Position numbers and translations under genes: made by a program | Notes under the pieces: model-generated | The model's input: the letters and a program-made list of their open reading frames with translations, nothing else | Told to the model about the DNA's origin: nothing | Database searches by the model: none | Shown: piece by piece, positions 1 to 9,401 of the stretch | How the letters are laid out: each line of letters starts with the position of its first letter | How positions within the stretch are numbered: position 1 is the stretch's first letter | Assembly (NCBI RefSeq): GCF_014836905.1 | Contig: NZ_JACSPZ010000001.1 | Span: forward strand, 62,001-126,000 | Source: Solibacillus faecavium | GTDB lineage: Bacteria > Bacillota > Bacilli > Bacillales_A > Planococcaceae | Reading direction: 5' to 3' | DNA: 64,000 bases

Positions 1-450
1 TTCCTGAAACTCCAATACGCTATTCTCCAGCAATCGCTGCGCTGCTAAACGGTCTTTTTCACTTATAAACAAGTCTTTAGGTACATATGGATTTTCTTCC
101 AGCACCGCCAAATATAAAGGCTCTGGCGGAATGCTAGGAAAATTCAGTTGAAAATAAATAGATTCATGTGCATTAATACGTAAATCATGAAAAGCTTTCT
201 CTGCATCGGATGTCATAATATTTTCTTTATAAAATCTAAAAGGGATACTCGTCGTTTCAATTGTCGACATAACGATAGACCGTGGACAATAGTGTGCTTC
301 ATCAACGAAGTGAACATTTTCCAACAATTCATCATTACTTAATAAGTAATTTAAAATCCATACCCCTTCACGCCTTTTTAATTGGAAATTTTTCAAAAAC
401 CATCTGATGAATAGCTTTTTATCATTCAGTGGTACGAAATAGGTCAACAT
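1..450 (-). CDS. ypiB: YpiB, UPF0302 family protein (partial, 3' end outside window)
   Basis: The minus strand is open from an ATG at 450 to the window edge, giving 150 codons with no stop, so the C-terminus is missing. The protein begins [12 protein letters not shown] and carries the UPF0302/YpiB core: [15 protein letters not shown], then WILNYLLS, then VPFRFYKEN-type and EKAFHDLR-type segments. A Shine-Dalgarno sequence AAGGGAGG lies just upstream, and the gene follows ypiA by 12 bases, as in B. subtilis where ypiA-ypiB precede ypiF and qcrABC. The biochemical function is not established; a link to respiratory bc-complex biogenesis is only suggested by neighbourhood. Confidence 0.9.
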   Translation of the reverse strand, partial: MLTYFVPLNDKKLFIRWFLKNFQLKRREGVWILNYLLSNDELLENVHFVDEAHYCPRSIVMSTIETTSIPFRFYKENIMTSDAEKAFHDLRINAHESIYFQLNFPSIPPEPLYLAVLEENPYVPKDLFISEKDRLAAQRLLENSVLEFQE

Positions 451-462
451 GCAATCCTCCCT

Positions 463-1707
463 TTACTCAAAGCGTTCTAATAAATCAGTCCATTGCTGTT
501 CTGAAGGTTGTAATTGTACAAGTCGCTCCACAACTTTTTTTGCTTCCTCACGCTTACCATCCTCAACTAAAAACAGATAATATTTCTCCAAGAATTCAAC
601 ATCATCTTTAAATTCAGTATATGCCTCTTTATAAATTTCGTATGCTTTTTCAAACTGTTCTTCTTCATTATAGGCATTGGCAACAAACGGATAGAGCGAA
701 ACCCACTCAAATTCATTTTGCTGTAGCTGTTCATATAGTGCAATAATTTCTTCAAAGCGCTGTTCTGTACTATAGACAGACATTAATATTAAAATTGCCT
801 CCATATATTCAGGATCCAGCGCAATTGCTTCATGCAGATATTCAGTAGCTTCCTGTATCATACTGTTTTTTATCGCCATCTTTCCGGCAAATAAATACAA
901 TGACTTATCATACTCATCACGTTTCAAGCCCTCTTTGATTGCTTTTAGAGCTCGCTCATTGTCTTCAAGCATTGCGTAGCTTTCCGCCAATAATAGGTAG
1001 GCGGAGAAATAATCTGGATCAAGCTCTTTTAGATCTTCCAGTTGTTTTATAGCCAGTTCATATTTTTCTGTTTGGAATGCTGAATAAGCTGAACCAAACA
1101 GTAAATCTGCAGTTACTTCTTCTTCCAATGCCTCCATATAATAATCTAACGCTCTTTCATACCCCGCTCCGGCACGGTAAACTTCTGCAAGGCGTTGGGC
1201 TAATATTATACCAGCAAATTTTTTGTCAACTGTATAGAGTTCTTCATATATACGTACTGCTTCAGAAAATCTCCCAGTTTCGAATAATAATTCTGCTTTT
1301 GCAAATTGTAATAAAGGCTCATGAGGCAAAATCTGTAAAGCTTCATTAATACGTTGTTCTGCTACTTCAAATAATCCTTGCATTTGATAGTAATCCGCTA
1401 AAACTAAAAGCGCTTGTGGATATTCTGGTGCATCATCTGCAATACCCATTAACAAATCGAGCGCATTATCCTCTTCTCCTATTTCAATTAAAACACTTGC
1501 GCGATCAATTGAAATCTGAGCTTCCTCGGGAAATAAAAATTGCAAATGCTCGAAGACTTTGTCTGCTTCATTTAAAAATCCATAATGCATAAGTGCCTCG
1601 GCAATTTCATATTGTGCTGCTGGTTCAGCCTCCATTAAAAATGATTCAAGAAGAGTATTTACTTGCTCCAAATTACCTTCTTGAATCGCCTGTAGTAATT
1701 GTTCCAT
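463..1707 (-). CDS. ypiA: YpiA, tetratricopeptide-repeat protein
   Basis: A 414-residue protein built almost entirely of TPR-like helical pairs (for example GRFSEAVRIYEELY, EKYELAIKQLEDL, ERALKAIKEGLKR, EKAYEIYKEAYTEF). There is no signal peptide, so it should be a cytoplasmic scaffold for protein contacts. The ATG at 1707 is preferred over the ATG at 1737 because AGGTGAA sits seven bases before it. It is acidic, like its B. subtilis homologue, and is co-transcribed with ypiB. The partner proteins are unknown. Identification rests on TPR architecture plus the conserved place between the aro block and ypiB. Confidence 0.87.
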   Translation of the reverse strand: MEQLLQAIQEGNLEQVNTLLESFLMEAEPAAQYEIAEALMHYGFLNEADKVFEHLQFLFPEEAQISIDRASVLIEIGEEDNALDLLMGIADDAPEYPQALLVLADYYQMQGLFEVAEQRINEALQILPHEPLLQFAKAELLFETGRFSEAVRIYEELYTVDKKFAGIILAQRLAEVYRAGAGYERALDYYMEALEEEVTADLLFGSAYSAFQTEKYELAIKQLEDLKELDPDYFSAYLLLAESYAMLEDNERALKAIKEGLKRDEYDKSLYLFAGKMAIKNSMIQEATEYLHEAIALDPEYMEAILILMSVYSTEQRFEEIIALYEQLQQNEFEWVSLYPFVANAYNEEEQFEKAYEIYKEAYTEFKDDVEFLEKYYLFLVEDGKREEAKKVVERLVQLQPSEQQWTDLLERFE

Positions 1708-1840
1708 AAGTCGTTCACCTTTTTCTTTTGTTTTCAATATTTATGCTACATGACTGATTCGCGGTTCTCAAGGAAAAGCTTTAACATATATCATTATTTA
1801 TTGAAAACAAGCATTTAAACCTTCCTAAATATCATGTTTG

Positions 1841-1880
1841 TAAAAAAATTGCCTCTAGCTATGCAACTTAAACTAGAGAC
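1841..1880 (-). terminator. Rho-independent terminator of the muropeptide operon
   Basis: On the minus strand a hairpin with CTCTAG/CTAGAG arms lies directly after the last ATPase gene and is followed by a run of seven T. It is AT-rich and only moderately stable. Confidence 0.6.
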
Positions 1881-1894
1881 AACACAATGTTATT

Positions 1895-2872
1895 TTAATT
1901 ATTTTCATATAGTATACACGCCACTTCATGATCCTCTGACAGTTTTGTCATTTCAATGCGTTCTTTCTTGCAGTCTTCCATGGCAAATTGACAGCGTGTA
2001 TGAAATGGACACCCTTGTGGCGGATTTGATGGATCCGGAATCTCGCCTTTCAATAAAATTCTTTCCACTGTATCATTTGGATGGGTTTTAGGAATAGCAG
2101 AAATCAAAGCCCGACTGTATGGATGTTTTGGGTTTGAAAATAATTGCTCTTTAGTGGCCACTTCTACGATATTTCCTAGATACATTACCGCTATTCGGTC
2201 ACTTACATGTCGAACTACATTTAAATCATGAGATATAAATAAGTACGTTAAATCATACTTTTTCTGAAGATTATCCAATAAATTCAATATTTGCGCCTGA
2301 ATGGATACATCCAATGCTGAAACAGGTTCATCCAACACGAGAAATTTCGGCTTTAAAACGAGTGCACGTGCAATGCTTATTCGTTGTCTTTGCCCTCCTG
2401 AAAATTCATGTGGATATTTTGTTAAACTTTTTTCTGTCAGTCCAACATTTTGAATAATTTCTTTTATCTCCTGCTCCGCTGCTTTTCCATTCATTAGTTT
2501 ATGTGTCAAAAGTGGCTCCAAAAGTAACTGTCTAACGGTCATACGGGGATTTAGGGAGCTATACGGATCTTGAAAAACAATCTGAATATCGCGACGCAAT
2601 TCTCTAAATTGAGAGTTAGATAACTCCACAATGTTTTTTCCGTTGTAAATTATCGCTCCATCAGTAGGTTGAATTAATCTCAAAATCATTTTGCCTGTAG
2701 TTGATTTTCCGCAGCCACTTTCACCTACTAATGCAATTGTTTCATTTTTGTAAATGGATAACGAAATCCCGTCTACCGCTTTTATATGTCCTACAGTTTG
2801 CTTAAAAAGCCCCCCTTTAATAGGAAAGTATTGCTTTATATTTTTTAATTGCAAGATTGGCTGCTCATTCAT
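1895..2872 (-). CDS. Dipeptide/oligopeptide-type ABC importer ATPase (DppF/OppF-like)
   Basis: This 325-residue ATP-binding subunit powers the importer encoded upstream. The Walker A motif GESGCGKST is at residues 50-58, the signature SGGQRQR and Walker B LVLDEP follow, and the cysteine-bearing C-terminal domain of OppD/OppF proteins (CPFHTRCQ) is present. The N-terminal FPIKGGLF segment is typical of DppF. It is the last gene of the operon and overlaps the preceding ATPase by eight bases, with AAGGAG upstream of its ATG. In this context the cargo is more likely a muropeptide than a plain nutrient peptide; that is inference. Confidence 0.93.
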   Translation of the reverse strand: MNEQPILQLKNIKQYFPIKGGLFKQTVGHIKAVDGISLSIYKNETIALVGESGCGKSTTGKMILRLIQPTDGAIIYNGKNIVELSNSQFRELRRDIQIVFQDPYSSLNPRMTVRQLLLEPLLTHKLMNGKAAEQEIKEIIQNVGLTEKSLTKYPHEFSGGQRQRISIARALVLKPKFLVLDEPVSALDVSIQAQILNLLDNLQKKYDLTYLFISHDLNVVRHVSDRIAVMYLGNIVEVATKEQLFSNPKHPYSRALISAIPKTHPNDTVERILLKGEIPDPSNPPQGCPFHTRCQFAMEDCKKERIEMTKLSEDHEVACILYENN

Positions 2873-3851
2873 GATTTTCGACTCCTTCTACAAATAACCA
2901 GCATTTCGCAAACTGTGTTTCTGTAATTCGAATTGGTTTAGGGGAGGTACTCCAGCAAGTTTCTAGCACATGAGGACATCTTGATGCAAAGCGACATCCT
3001 TTAGGGAACTCATCTGGTGTTGGGACATTGCCAGGTATTGAATATAATTCTGCTGATTGATCACCTATACTGTGAACGGCTTTTAATAGTCCCTTCGTAT
3101 ATGGATGCTTTGGCTGATCGAATATCTCTTGAACCCTACCCTGTTCAACAATTTCACCAGCGTACATGACCGCAACATCTTCACAAATTTCTGCAATAAC
3201 TCCTAAATCATGTGTAATGAGCAGAATCGTTGTATTATATTGCTGTTTCAAATCTTTCATCAAATCAAGTATTTGCGCTTGAATCGTTACATCCAATGCC
3301 GTAGTTGGCTCATCTGCAATCAATAATTTCGGTTTACATATTAATGCCATCGCAATCATGATTCGCTGACGCATTCCCCCGGATAGTTCGTGGGGGTAGT
3401 TATTCAGTACCTTTTCAGGTCTGGATATACCAACTGATTTCAGCATTTGCAAAGATTGTTCATACATTTCATCTTTTTTAAGCTTTTGATGAAACTTTAA
3501 TACTTCAAACAGTTGATACTTTATAGTATACATAGGATCAAGAGCAGTCATAGGCTCTTGGAAAATCATCGAAATTTCATTTCCTCTAATTTTACGTATA
3601 TGATTTTTTTTTAATTCCAGTAAATTTCCCTTTGATAAAAAATTGATTTCTCCATTAATAACGGATAGCTTATCTGCAAGTAAATTTAATATTGCCAATG
3701 AAGTTAAACTTTTACCACTGCCAGATTCCCCCACAATACCGTAAGTTTTTCCTTCCTTCAGTTTTAAACTTATATTTTTAACAAGGGGTTCAATATTATT
3801 ATGTTTATCCAATGAAATGGTTAAGTTTTCAATTGATAATAGATTCTCCAC
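2865..3851 (-). CDS. Dipeptide/oligopeptide-type ABC importer ATPase (DppD/OppD-like)
   Basis: The second importer ATPase, 328 residues from the GTG at 3851. That start is chosen over the GTG at 3860 because GAGAGGTGA is then five bases upstream rather than overlapping the codon. Visible motifs are GESGSGKS, the signature LSGGMRQR, LLIADEP and a C-terminal CRFASRCP cluster of the oligopeptide/dipeptide family. The reading frame starts inside the 3' end of anmK, so translation is probably coupled. Together with the DppF-like partner it forms the heterodimeric motor for the two permeases at 5959-7748. Confidence 0.93.
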   Translation of the reverse strand: MENLLSIENLTISLDKHNNIEPLVKNISLKLKEGKTYGIVGESGSGKSLTSLAILNLLADKLSVINGEINFLSKGNLLELKKNHIRKIRGNEISMIFQEPMTALDPMYTIKYQLFEVLKFHQKLKKDEMYEQSLQMLKSVGISRPEKVLNNYPHELSGGMRQRIMIAMALICKPKLLIADEPTTALDVTIQAQILDLMKDLKQQYNTTILLITHDLGVIAEICEDVAVMYAGEIVEQGRVQEIFDQPKHPYTKGLLKAVHSIGDQSAELYSIPGNVPTPDEFPKGCRFASRCPHVLETCWSTSPKPIRITETQFAKCWLFVEGVENHE

Positions 3852-5037
3852 TGTACTCACCTCTCAATCGTTCAAATCGTTTCCACGGATTTCCATCGGA
3901 AAATGCCACTTTTCCCATTACGACTTCCCTTTTTGCCCCCGTAGCGATTGGTAACTGATTTGGTATTCCCAGCATTGTGTTATATCCGAAAATGGCAAAA
4001 CCAATCGCTTCTTTCCAAACGCCAGGAACACCAATTTCATCTAATCTAGAAACCTTAATATGAGGAAAAGCTTCTTTTAATAGCTGCATCAAACAAGAGT
4101 TTAGGCTTCCACCACCATTAATATAGATTTCCTTTAGCTCATCCATTGGGAGGTAACTTTCATAGCTTCGTTTTATTGTTTGCACTGTATAGGCAGTTAA
4201 AGTTGCGATACGATCTTCGACAGAATAATTTCCCATCAATTTTAAACAGTCATTTAAGTAATCTTCGGTATAAAGCTCTCTACCCGTTGTTTTTGGCAAT
4301 GGCATTGAATAGTAAGGGTGTTTCAACCACTTTTCAATAATCTCGTATCTTACCTCTCCTTTACTTGCGATTAACCCATCATCGTCAAAGTTTTTTTGAC
4401 CATCTGTTAATATTTGAACTGCTCTATCGAGCAAAACATTTCCCGGACCTGTATCAAATGAAATAACTTCACCACTACCGCTTGGAGGCAAGTATGTTAC
4501 ATTTCCAATTCCTCCGATATTTTGAATGGCTCTCCCTACGCGTTCATCCTGTAGAAAAACAAAATCAAAATAAGATAATAATGGTGCCCCCTGCCCGCCT
4601 GCTGCCATATCCGCAGTTCTGAAATCACCGATTACAGGTAGTCCCGTTAGTTCAGAAATATATGAAATGTCTCCAATCTGCAATGTAGATGGTATTTCAT
4701 AAAACTCTGTTCCGCCTACTGGTTCATGAAAAATAGTTTGACCATGTGAACTGATAAATGAAATCAAATTTTTATCGACATTATGACGATTAATAAAGGC
4801 ATTAATATGCTCACCGATAAATTTCCCTAAATAAGCATTCATCATCGTGATTTTTGATATAGTGGCCGTATTTTCATGACAAATTTCACTTAACTTTCTT
4901 TTAAAATAAATCCCATAGTCAACCATATCACTGGCTACTATATGTATCTCTTTCTTTTCATCATATAATTTTAAATCTATCATTACGATGTCTAAACCAT
5001 CTAGAGAAGTGCCTGACATTACACCAATTCCGTACAT
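3829..5037 (-). CDS. anmK: Anhydro-N-acetylmuramic acid kinase
   Basis: AnmK hydrolyses the 1,6-anhydro bond of anhydro-MurNAc and phosphorylates it to MurNAc-6-phosphate, the substrate of MurQ. The 402-residue protein opens with the family signature GVMSGTSLDGLD and has the DTGPGN nucleotide-binding motif and INGGG of the ASKHA fold. It starts three bases after the murQ stop, with AAGGAGG upstream, and its end overlaps the next ATPase gene. It is a cytosolic enzyme. Its presence implies that unphosphorylated (anhydro-)muramyl sugar reaches the cytosol, which fits ABC uptake rather than PTS uptake. Confidence 0.95.
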   Translation of the reverse strand: MYGIGVMSGTSLDGLDIVMIDLKLYDEKKEIHIVASDMVDYGIYFKRKLSEICHENTATISKITMMNAYLGKFIGEHINAFINRHNVDKNLISFISSHGQTIFHEPVGGTEFYEIPSTLQIGDISYISELTGLPVIGDFRTADMAAGGQGAPLLSYFDFVFLQDERVGRAIQNIGGIGNVTYLPPSGSGEVISFDTGPGNVLLDRAVQILTDGQKNFDDDGLIASKGEVRYEIIEKWLKHPYYSMPLPKTTGRELYTEDYLNDCLKLMGNYSVEDRIATLTAYTVQTIKRSYESYLPMDELKEIYINGGGSLNSCLMQLLKEAFPHIKVSRLDEIGVPGVWKEAIGFAIFGYNTMLGIPNQLPIATGAKREVVMGKVAFSDGNPWKRFERLRGEYSGESIIN

Positions 5038-5040
5038 AAA

Positions 5041-5946
5041 TCATTCCTCCTTAAGAAGTAAATTGATGGCTTTATCGATTTGTTGATTGGAACTAATCAG
5101 TGCTTCCTTACATTTTTCTATTGAAGCATTTGATTTGTAATGAACGATGGATAATCGAATGTTATAATCCGTTTCTTCCAATAATCGTATCCCTTTACTA
5201 TCATCTATATTTGTGAATTTCTTCAAAATTGTTAAGGCACGTCTACGTAACTTTTCATTTGTCGCCTGTACATCGATCATAATATTACTGTACACTTTAT
5301 TGTATTTAATCATCGATGCTGTACTTAGCATGTTTAACACCATTTTTTGCGCTGTTCCTGCTTTCATTCTTGTTGATCCAGCAATGACTTCCGGACCCGT
5401 ATTTACTTCAATTACCGTATTGGCAAATTGAGCAATTTCACTATTGGTGTTACAGGCAAGTGAAACTGTATAGGCACCTAATCTATGGGCATACGATAGT
5501 GCAGATTTCACGTAAGGTGTACGGCCACTGGCTGCTATCCCTACCACTACATCTTTAGCCGTCAAACCTTTACTAACTAAATCATTAATGGCCTCCTGTT
5601 CACTGTCTTCTATATTTTCGACTGCATTTGTCAAAGCATATGCCCCACCGGCAATAATCCCCTGTACTAGTGTATTTGGTACATTAAATGTAGGCGGGCA
5701 TTCCGAAGCATCCAAGACACCTAATCTGCCACTCGTCCCTGCCCCAATATAAATTAATCTACCTCCATTTTGAAAAGCTTCAACGATTTTTTCAACCGCC
5801 TTACTAATAGAAGGAATTTCGTTCCGTACTGCATTTGCTATAGTCGCATCTGCATCGTTTATCCACTGCAGTATTGTTGTTACGGATTGTTTATCAATCC
5901 ATTCAGTTGCAGGATTTAATGCTTCTGTAGTAAGAAAATCAGTCAT
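5041..5946 (-). CDS. murQ: N-acetylmuramic acid 6-phosphate etherase
   Basis: MurQ removes D-lactate from MurNAc-6-phosphate to give GlcNAc-6-phosphate, which then feeds amino-sugar metabolism. The 301-residue protein has the SIS sugar-phosphate fold with YIGAGTSGRLGVLDASE near residues 66-82 and the family segment GSTRMKAGTAQK. The N-terminal TEALNPAT is also typical. Length matches the family (about 300). It lies directly after the second permease gene, and the next enzyme, anmK, follows after three bases, so kinase and etherase are made together. AAGGAG precedes the ATG. Confidence 0.96.
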   Translation of the reverse strand: MTDFLTTEALNPATEWIDKQSVTTILQWINDADATIANAVRNEIPSISKAVEKIVEAFQNGGRLIYIGAGTSGRLGVLDASECPPTFNVPNTLVQGIIAGGAYALTNAVENIEDSEQEAINDLVSKGLTAKDVVVGIAASGRTPYVKSALSYAHRLGAYTVSLACNTNSEIAQFANTVIEVNTGPEVIAGSTRMKAGTAQKMVLNMLSTASMIKYNKVYSNIMIDVQATNEKLRRRALTILKKFTNIDDSKGIRLLEETDYNIRLSIVHYKSNASIEKCKEALISSNQQIDKAINLLLKEE

Positions 5947-5958
5947 GTCAGCACTCCT

Positions 5959-6786
5959 TTATTTCATCTTAGGATCTAAAATATCTCGTAAACTATCACC
6001 TAACAGGTTGAAACAAAATATTGTAAATACGATTGCAACCGTTGGAAATACTATTGTCCATGGAGCAAATTCCATATATGTTCGACTTTCATTTAACATA
6101 CTTCCCCAAGATGGATTTGGTGGTTGGACACCTAAACCTAAAAAGCTTAATGCAGCTTCCGTTAAAATGGCACCCGACAATGCTAGTGTCACCTGAACGA
6201 TAAACGGTGCTAAAATATTCGGTATTACGTGTCTTATTATTATTTGGAACGGCTTTACACCAATAGCAACAGCGCCCTGAATATACTCATTTTCTTTTAC
6301 CGAAATCGTTGCTGCCCGTACAGTTCTCGTAAATACCGGTGTAAATACTATCCCAATTGCTATCATCGTATTCGTAATATTCGCCCCAAGTACAGCTACA
6401 ATTGCAAGAGCCAGTAAAATATCCGGAAAAGCAAACAGTATATCCATAATTCGCATAATGATATTATCTACTTTCCCTTGGAAATAGCCACTGAGCAACC
6501 CGAAAATCAACCCTAGCGACGCCCCGATTCCTACCGCGATGACACTTACCTTTACAGATACTTGTGCCCCGTACAAAATACGTGAAAATATGTCTCTGCC
6601 AAATTCATCCGTTCCAAAAAAGTAAGTACTATTAGGTGACTCTAAAATATGTTTTGTAAACATTTTATCTGGCGGGAAAGGTGCAATAATTGGCGCAAAT
6701 ATACTGATAATAACTACAAGAATGATTCCGATTGCTCCTAATAGCCCGATTCGATCTTTCACTAATCGATTTGCAAATCCTTTCAT
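5959..6786 (-). CDS. Dipeptide/oligopeptide-type ABC permease (DppC-like)
   Basis: A 275-residue inner-membrane permease with a cytoplasmic N-terminus, a first membrane helix at about residues 14-36, the extracytoplasmic FGTDEFGRDIFSRI motif of DppC/OppC proteins, and then five further helices. The EAA loop (EAALSFLGLGVQPPNPSWG) contacts the ATPases. GAGGTG precedes the ATG. It pairs with the DppB-like permease seventeen bases upstream. It ends with the usual LGDSLRDILDPKMK tail. Confidence 0.94.
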   Translation of the reverse strand: MKGFANRLVKDRIGLLGAIGIILVVIISIFAPIIAPFPPDKMFTKHILESPNSTYFFGTDEFGRDIFSRILYGAQVSVKVSVIAVGIGASLGLIFGLLSGYFQGKVDNIIMRIMDILFAFPDILLALAIVAVLGANITNTMIAIGIVFTPVFTRTVRAATISVKENEYIQGAVAIGVKPFQIIIRHVIPNILAPFIVQVTLALSGAILTEAALSFLGLGVQPPNPSWGSMLNESRTYMEFAPWTIVFPTVAIVFTIFCFNLLGDSLRDILDPKMK

Positions 6787-6803
6787 GTTTTCACCTCAAA
6801 CCA

Positions 6804-7748
6804 TTATTTGTAATTTATTCGTGGGTCTAAATAAGCGTATAATATATCCACGATTAAATTGACCATAACAAAGACGAATGATATAAATAGTACACTTCCC
6901 TGTACAACGGTTAAATCGCGTTGTGTGATGCCTGTTAATACATATTGCCCTAGCCCCGGTAAAGAGAAAATCTGCTCAATAATGACCGCACCACCAAGCA
7001 ATGTACCGATTTGCATACCGATAATTGTTAAGATAGGAATTAGCGCATTCCTTAATGCATGATTTAAAATGGTTACGCGTTCTTTTGCACCTTTTGCACG
7101 GATTGTTCGGATAAAATCCTGTCGTAATACCTCTAAAACTGTGGATCTAGTCATTCTCATAACTGCCGCTGCCATCGTCGTACCAAGTACCAATGCTGGA
7201 ATAAGCATGATTTCCAAGTTTTTCATTGGGTCTTCGAATAATCCAACATAACCTATAGGCGGACTGTAATTGAAAAATAAAGCCAAAATCAAAATTAATA
7301 CAGTAGCAAATGCAAAGTTTGGTATCGAAACACCTAATAATGAAATCGTACGCACTGTAATATCTGTCGCACTATTTCGTTTAACCGCTGCCAATAAACC
7401 GAGCGGTATTGAAATCAACCAAGATATAATGGCCGCTAAAATTGTTAATTCGAATGTCAATGTAAATCGGCTTAAAATTTCAGGGAACACATCCCGGCCA
7501 TTTCTCATCGACTCACCGAAATCTCCCGTAAGTACTCCACCCATCCAATTCATATATTGTTTAATGTACGAATCATTAAGTCCAAATTCATTTCGTAATG
7601 TTTCTAAAGATTCCGGTGTTGCATCCGTACCTAATATTGTTTGCGCTACATCTCCCGGTACGACACGCATCATTAAGAAAATAAAGATAGAAACACCAAA
7701 CAACACAGGCACAAGCATGAATAAACGTCTTAAAATATAGCTTGTCAT
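6804..7748 (-). CDS. Dipeptide/oligopeptide-type ABC permease (DppB-like)
   Basis: A 314-residue permease opening with the DppB/OppB signature (YILRRLFMLVPVLFGVSIFIF) and carrying VPGDVAQTILG and the C-terminal YAYLDPRINY. Six membrane helices can be placed. The EAA-like loop is near ALIPILTIIGMQ. It is separated from the binding-protein gene by a hairpin with a U-run, so it is probably made at lower level than the binding protein. Substrate specificity cannot be read from the permease itself. Confidence 0.94.
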   Translation of the reverse strand: MTSYILRRLFMLVPVLFGVSIFIFLMMRVVPGDVAQTILGTDATPESLETLRNEFGLNDSYIKQYMNWMGGVLTGDFGESMRNGRDVFPEILSRFTLTFELTILAAIISWLISIPLGLLAAVKRNSATDITVRTISLLGVSIPNFAFATVLILILALFFNYSPPIGYVGLFEDPMKNLEIMLIPALVLGTTMAAAVMRMTRSTVLEVLRQDFIRTIRAKGAKERVTILNHALRNALIPILTIIGMQIGTLLGGAVIIEQIFSLPGLGQYVLTGITQRDLTVVQGSVLFISFVFVMVNLIVDILYAYLDPRINYK

Positions 7749-7770
7749 GTATCGATTTCATCTCCTTATT

Positions 7771-7805
7771 AAAAAATAGAGTGCTAGGGTATTCCCTACC
7801 ACTCT
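7771..7805 (-). terminator. Intra-operon terminator or attenuator after the binding-protein gene
   Basis: On the minus strand, 15 bases after the binding-protein stop, arms AGAGTG-TAGGG and CCCTA-CACTCT (one internal mismatch) close an AATA loop and are followed by ATTTTTTAA. The distal genes have no obvious separate promoter, so partial read-through that keeps binding protein in excess is the likely purpose. Confidence 0.75.
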
Positions 7806-7819
7806 ATTCATAGCTTATT

Positions 7820-9388
7820 TTATTCTTTTTGTGCTGAATTGAAATCTGATGCATTATGTGGATATGGCGTATAACCCGTAACACCTTTTCGAACAGCTAC
7901 ATAGTTTTTTGGAGAAACTAAAAATAAATTCGGCGATAAATTAATTAACATTTCCTGTGCTTCTGTATAAATGGCTTTTCGCTCTGCTGGATCAGTAGCT
8001 TGCAATCCTTTTTCTACAGTTGAATCATAGTCCGCGTTTGCGAAGTTCCATACGTTTGCAGAACCTGTTGAGCTGAAGAAGTAATTCAATGCACGGTCAG
8101 GGTCAATACCCGATGAGTTACGCCCAATTAAAATATCAGCAGTTTTATTGCTCCAAGTATCAATATACTCGCCCCACTCAATTTGCTTAATCGTGGCATT
8201 TACACCGATTTCTTTCCATTGCTGTTGCAATAATTGTGCTGTATCTACCATATCCGGATAACTTGAAGCCGTTGTAATGGTAATATCAAAGCCATTTGGA
8301 TGACCTGCTTCAGCCAATAAAGCTTTTGCTTTTTCAATATTTCGTTTATAAAGATCTAGTGATTCCACATCTACAGACCAATCTCCCATCGATGGTGCCA
8401 CCGGACCTGAGATTAACCCTTCACCACTCCAAACAATATCAAGAATTTCTTGACGATCTGTCGCTAAACTTAGCGCCTGTCTTACTTTTTCATTATCCAA
8501 TGGTGCCTTTGCGTTATTGAAGCCGACATAGCTATATTCCAAAGATTGATATGGAATAATTGATAAATCCTCATTATTTTCTAGGAGTTTTGTAGATTTG
8601 GCTGAAATCGTCGTAAAGTCAATTTCACCTGTACGTATTGCTGATAAACGAGCCGACTCTTCCGTCATTGTATAAAATGCCAATTTCGCAGCTTTTGGTT
8701 CGCCTTCTACATGGTAATCTTCATTTTTAACTAATGTGACATTGTTGTCCGGCACCCATTGTTGAAGTTTGAATGCACCTGTTCCATCAGCATTTTGTTG
8801 TAAATCTCCATTTGCTTCAACTGTTTCCTTTGGTACTACTACAGCACTTCCATGCGTTAAGTTGGATAGGAACGTAGCTTGTGGTTTATTTAAAGTAAAT
8901 TTCACTTCATAGTCTCCTACAGTTTCAATGGAAGCTACATCAGCAAAATATGAACGAATATGGGAAGCAGTATTTTCATCCATGATACGCTCAAAACTAT
9001 ATTTCACGTCTTCAGCAGTCATTTCACGGCCATTATGGAATTTTACGCCTTCCTTTAATTTAAATGTATACGTTGTGTCATCTTCTAGATTCCACTCTGT
9101 TGCTAAACTTCCGATAATATTCATATCTTTATCAAACGTTAGTAAGCCTTCATAAATTTGTGAATAAATTCGTGAAGATGATGCAGCTGGTACTTTATGT
9201 GGATCTAAACCAGCAGGCTCTTGGTCGTTTGCAATTTTCAGTTCACTCTCTGTTGCTGTTTCTGTAGTTGTTCCACCATCAGTAGTAGGTTCTGATGATT
9301 CTGTTGAATTATCTGCATCATCGTTTGAGCATGCCACTAAAACGATCGTCAATAACATAGTGACAAAGAAAAATAAGTACTTCTTCAT
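7820..9388 (-). CDS. ABC importer substrate-binding lipoprotein, family 5 (DppA/OppA-like)
   Basis: A 522-residue extracytoplasmic binding protein. The N-terminus is a lipoprotein signal ending LVAC at Cys20, followed by a Ser/Thr/Glu-rich linker and a family 5 binding domain (LDPHKVPAASSSRIYSQIYEGLLTFD-type entry, then FTLNKPQATFLSNL). The start at 9388 has GGAGGAAT eight bases upstream; the longer frame to 9412 has no such site. It follows the cytosolic hydrolase and precedes the permeases. The ligand is unknown; its neighbours point to a muramyl peptide or cell-wall peptide. Confidence 0.93.
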   Translation of the reverse strand: MKKYLFFFVTMLLTIVLVACSNDDADNSTESSEPTTDGGTTTETATESELKIANDQEPAGLDPHKVPAASSSRIYSQIYEGLLTFDKDMNIIGSLATEWNLEDDTTYTFKLKEGVKFHNGREMTAEDVKYSFERIMDENTASHIRSYFADVASIETVGDYEVKFTLNKPQATFLSNLTHGSAVVVPKETVEANGDLQQNADGTGAFKLQQWVPDNNVTLVKNEDYHVEGEPKAAKLAFYTMTEESARLSAIRTGEIDFTTISAKSTKLLENNEDLSIIPYQSLEYSYVGFNNAKAPLDNEKVRQALSLATDRQEILDIVWSGEGLISGPVAPSMGDWSVDVESLDLYKRNIEKAKALLAEAGHPNGFDITITTASSYPDMVDTAQLLQQQWKEIGVNATIKQIEWGEYIDTWSNKTADILIGRNSSGIDPDRALNYFFSSTGSANVWNFANADYDSTVEKGLQATDPAERKAIYTEAQEMLINLSPNLFLVSPKNYVAVRKGVTGYTPYPHNASDFNSAQKE

Positions 9389-9401
9389 TAAAATTCCTCC
9401 A

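Noticed and set aside
7270-7740. Plus-strand open frame (156 codons) opposite the DppB-like permease
   Set aside because: Shadow of a conserved membrane protein; no start signal.
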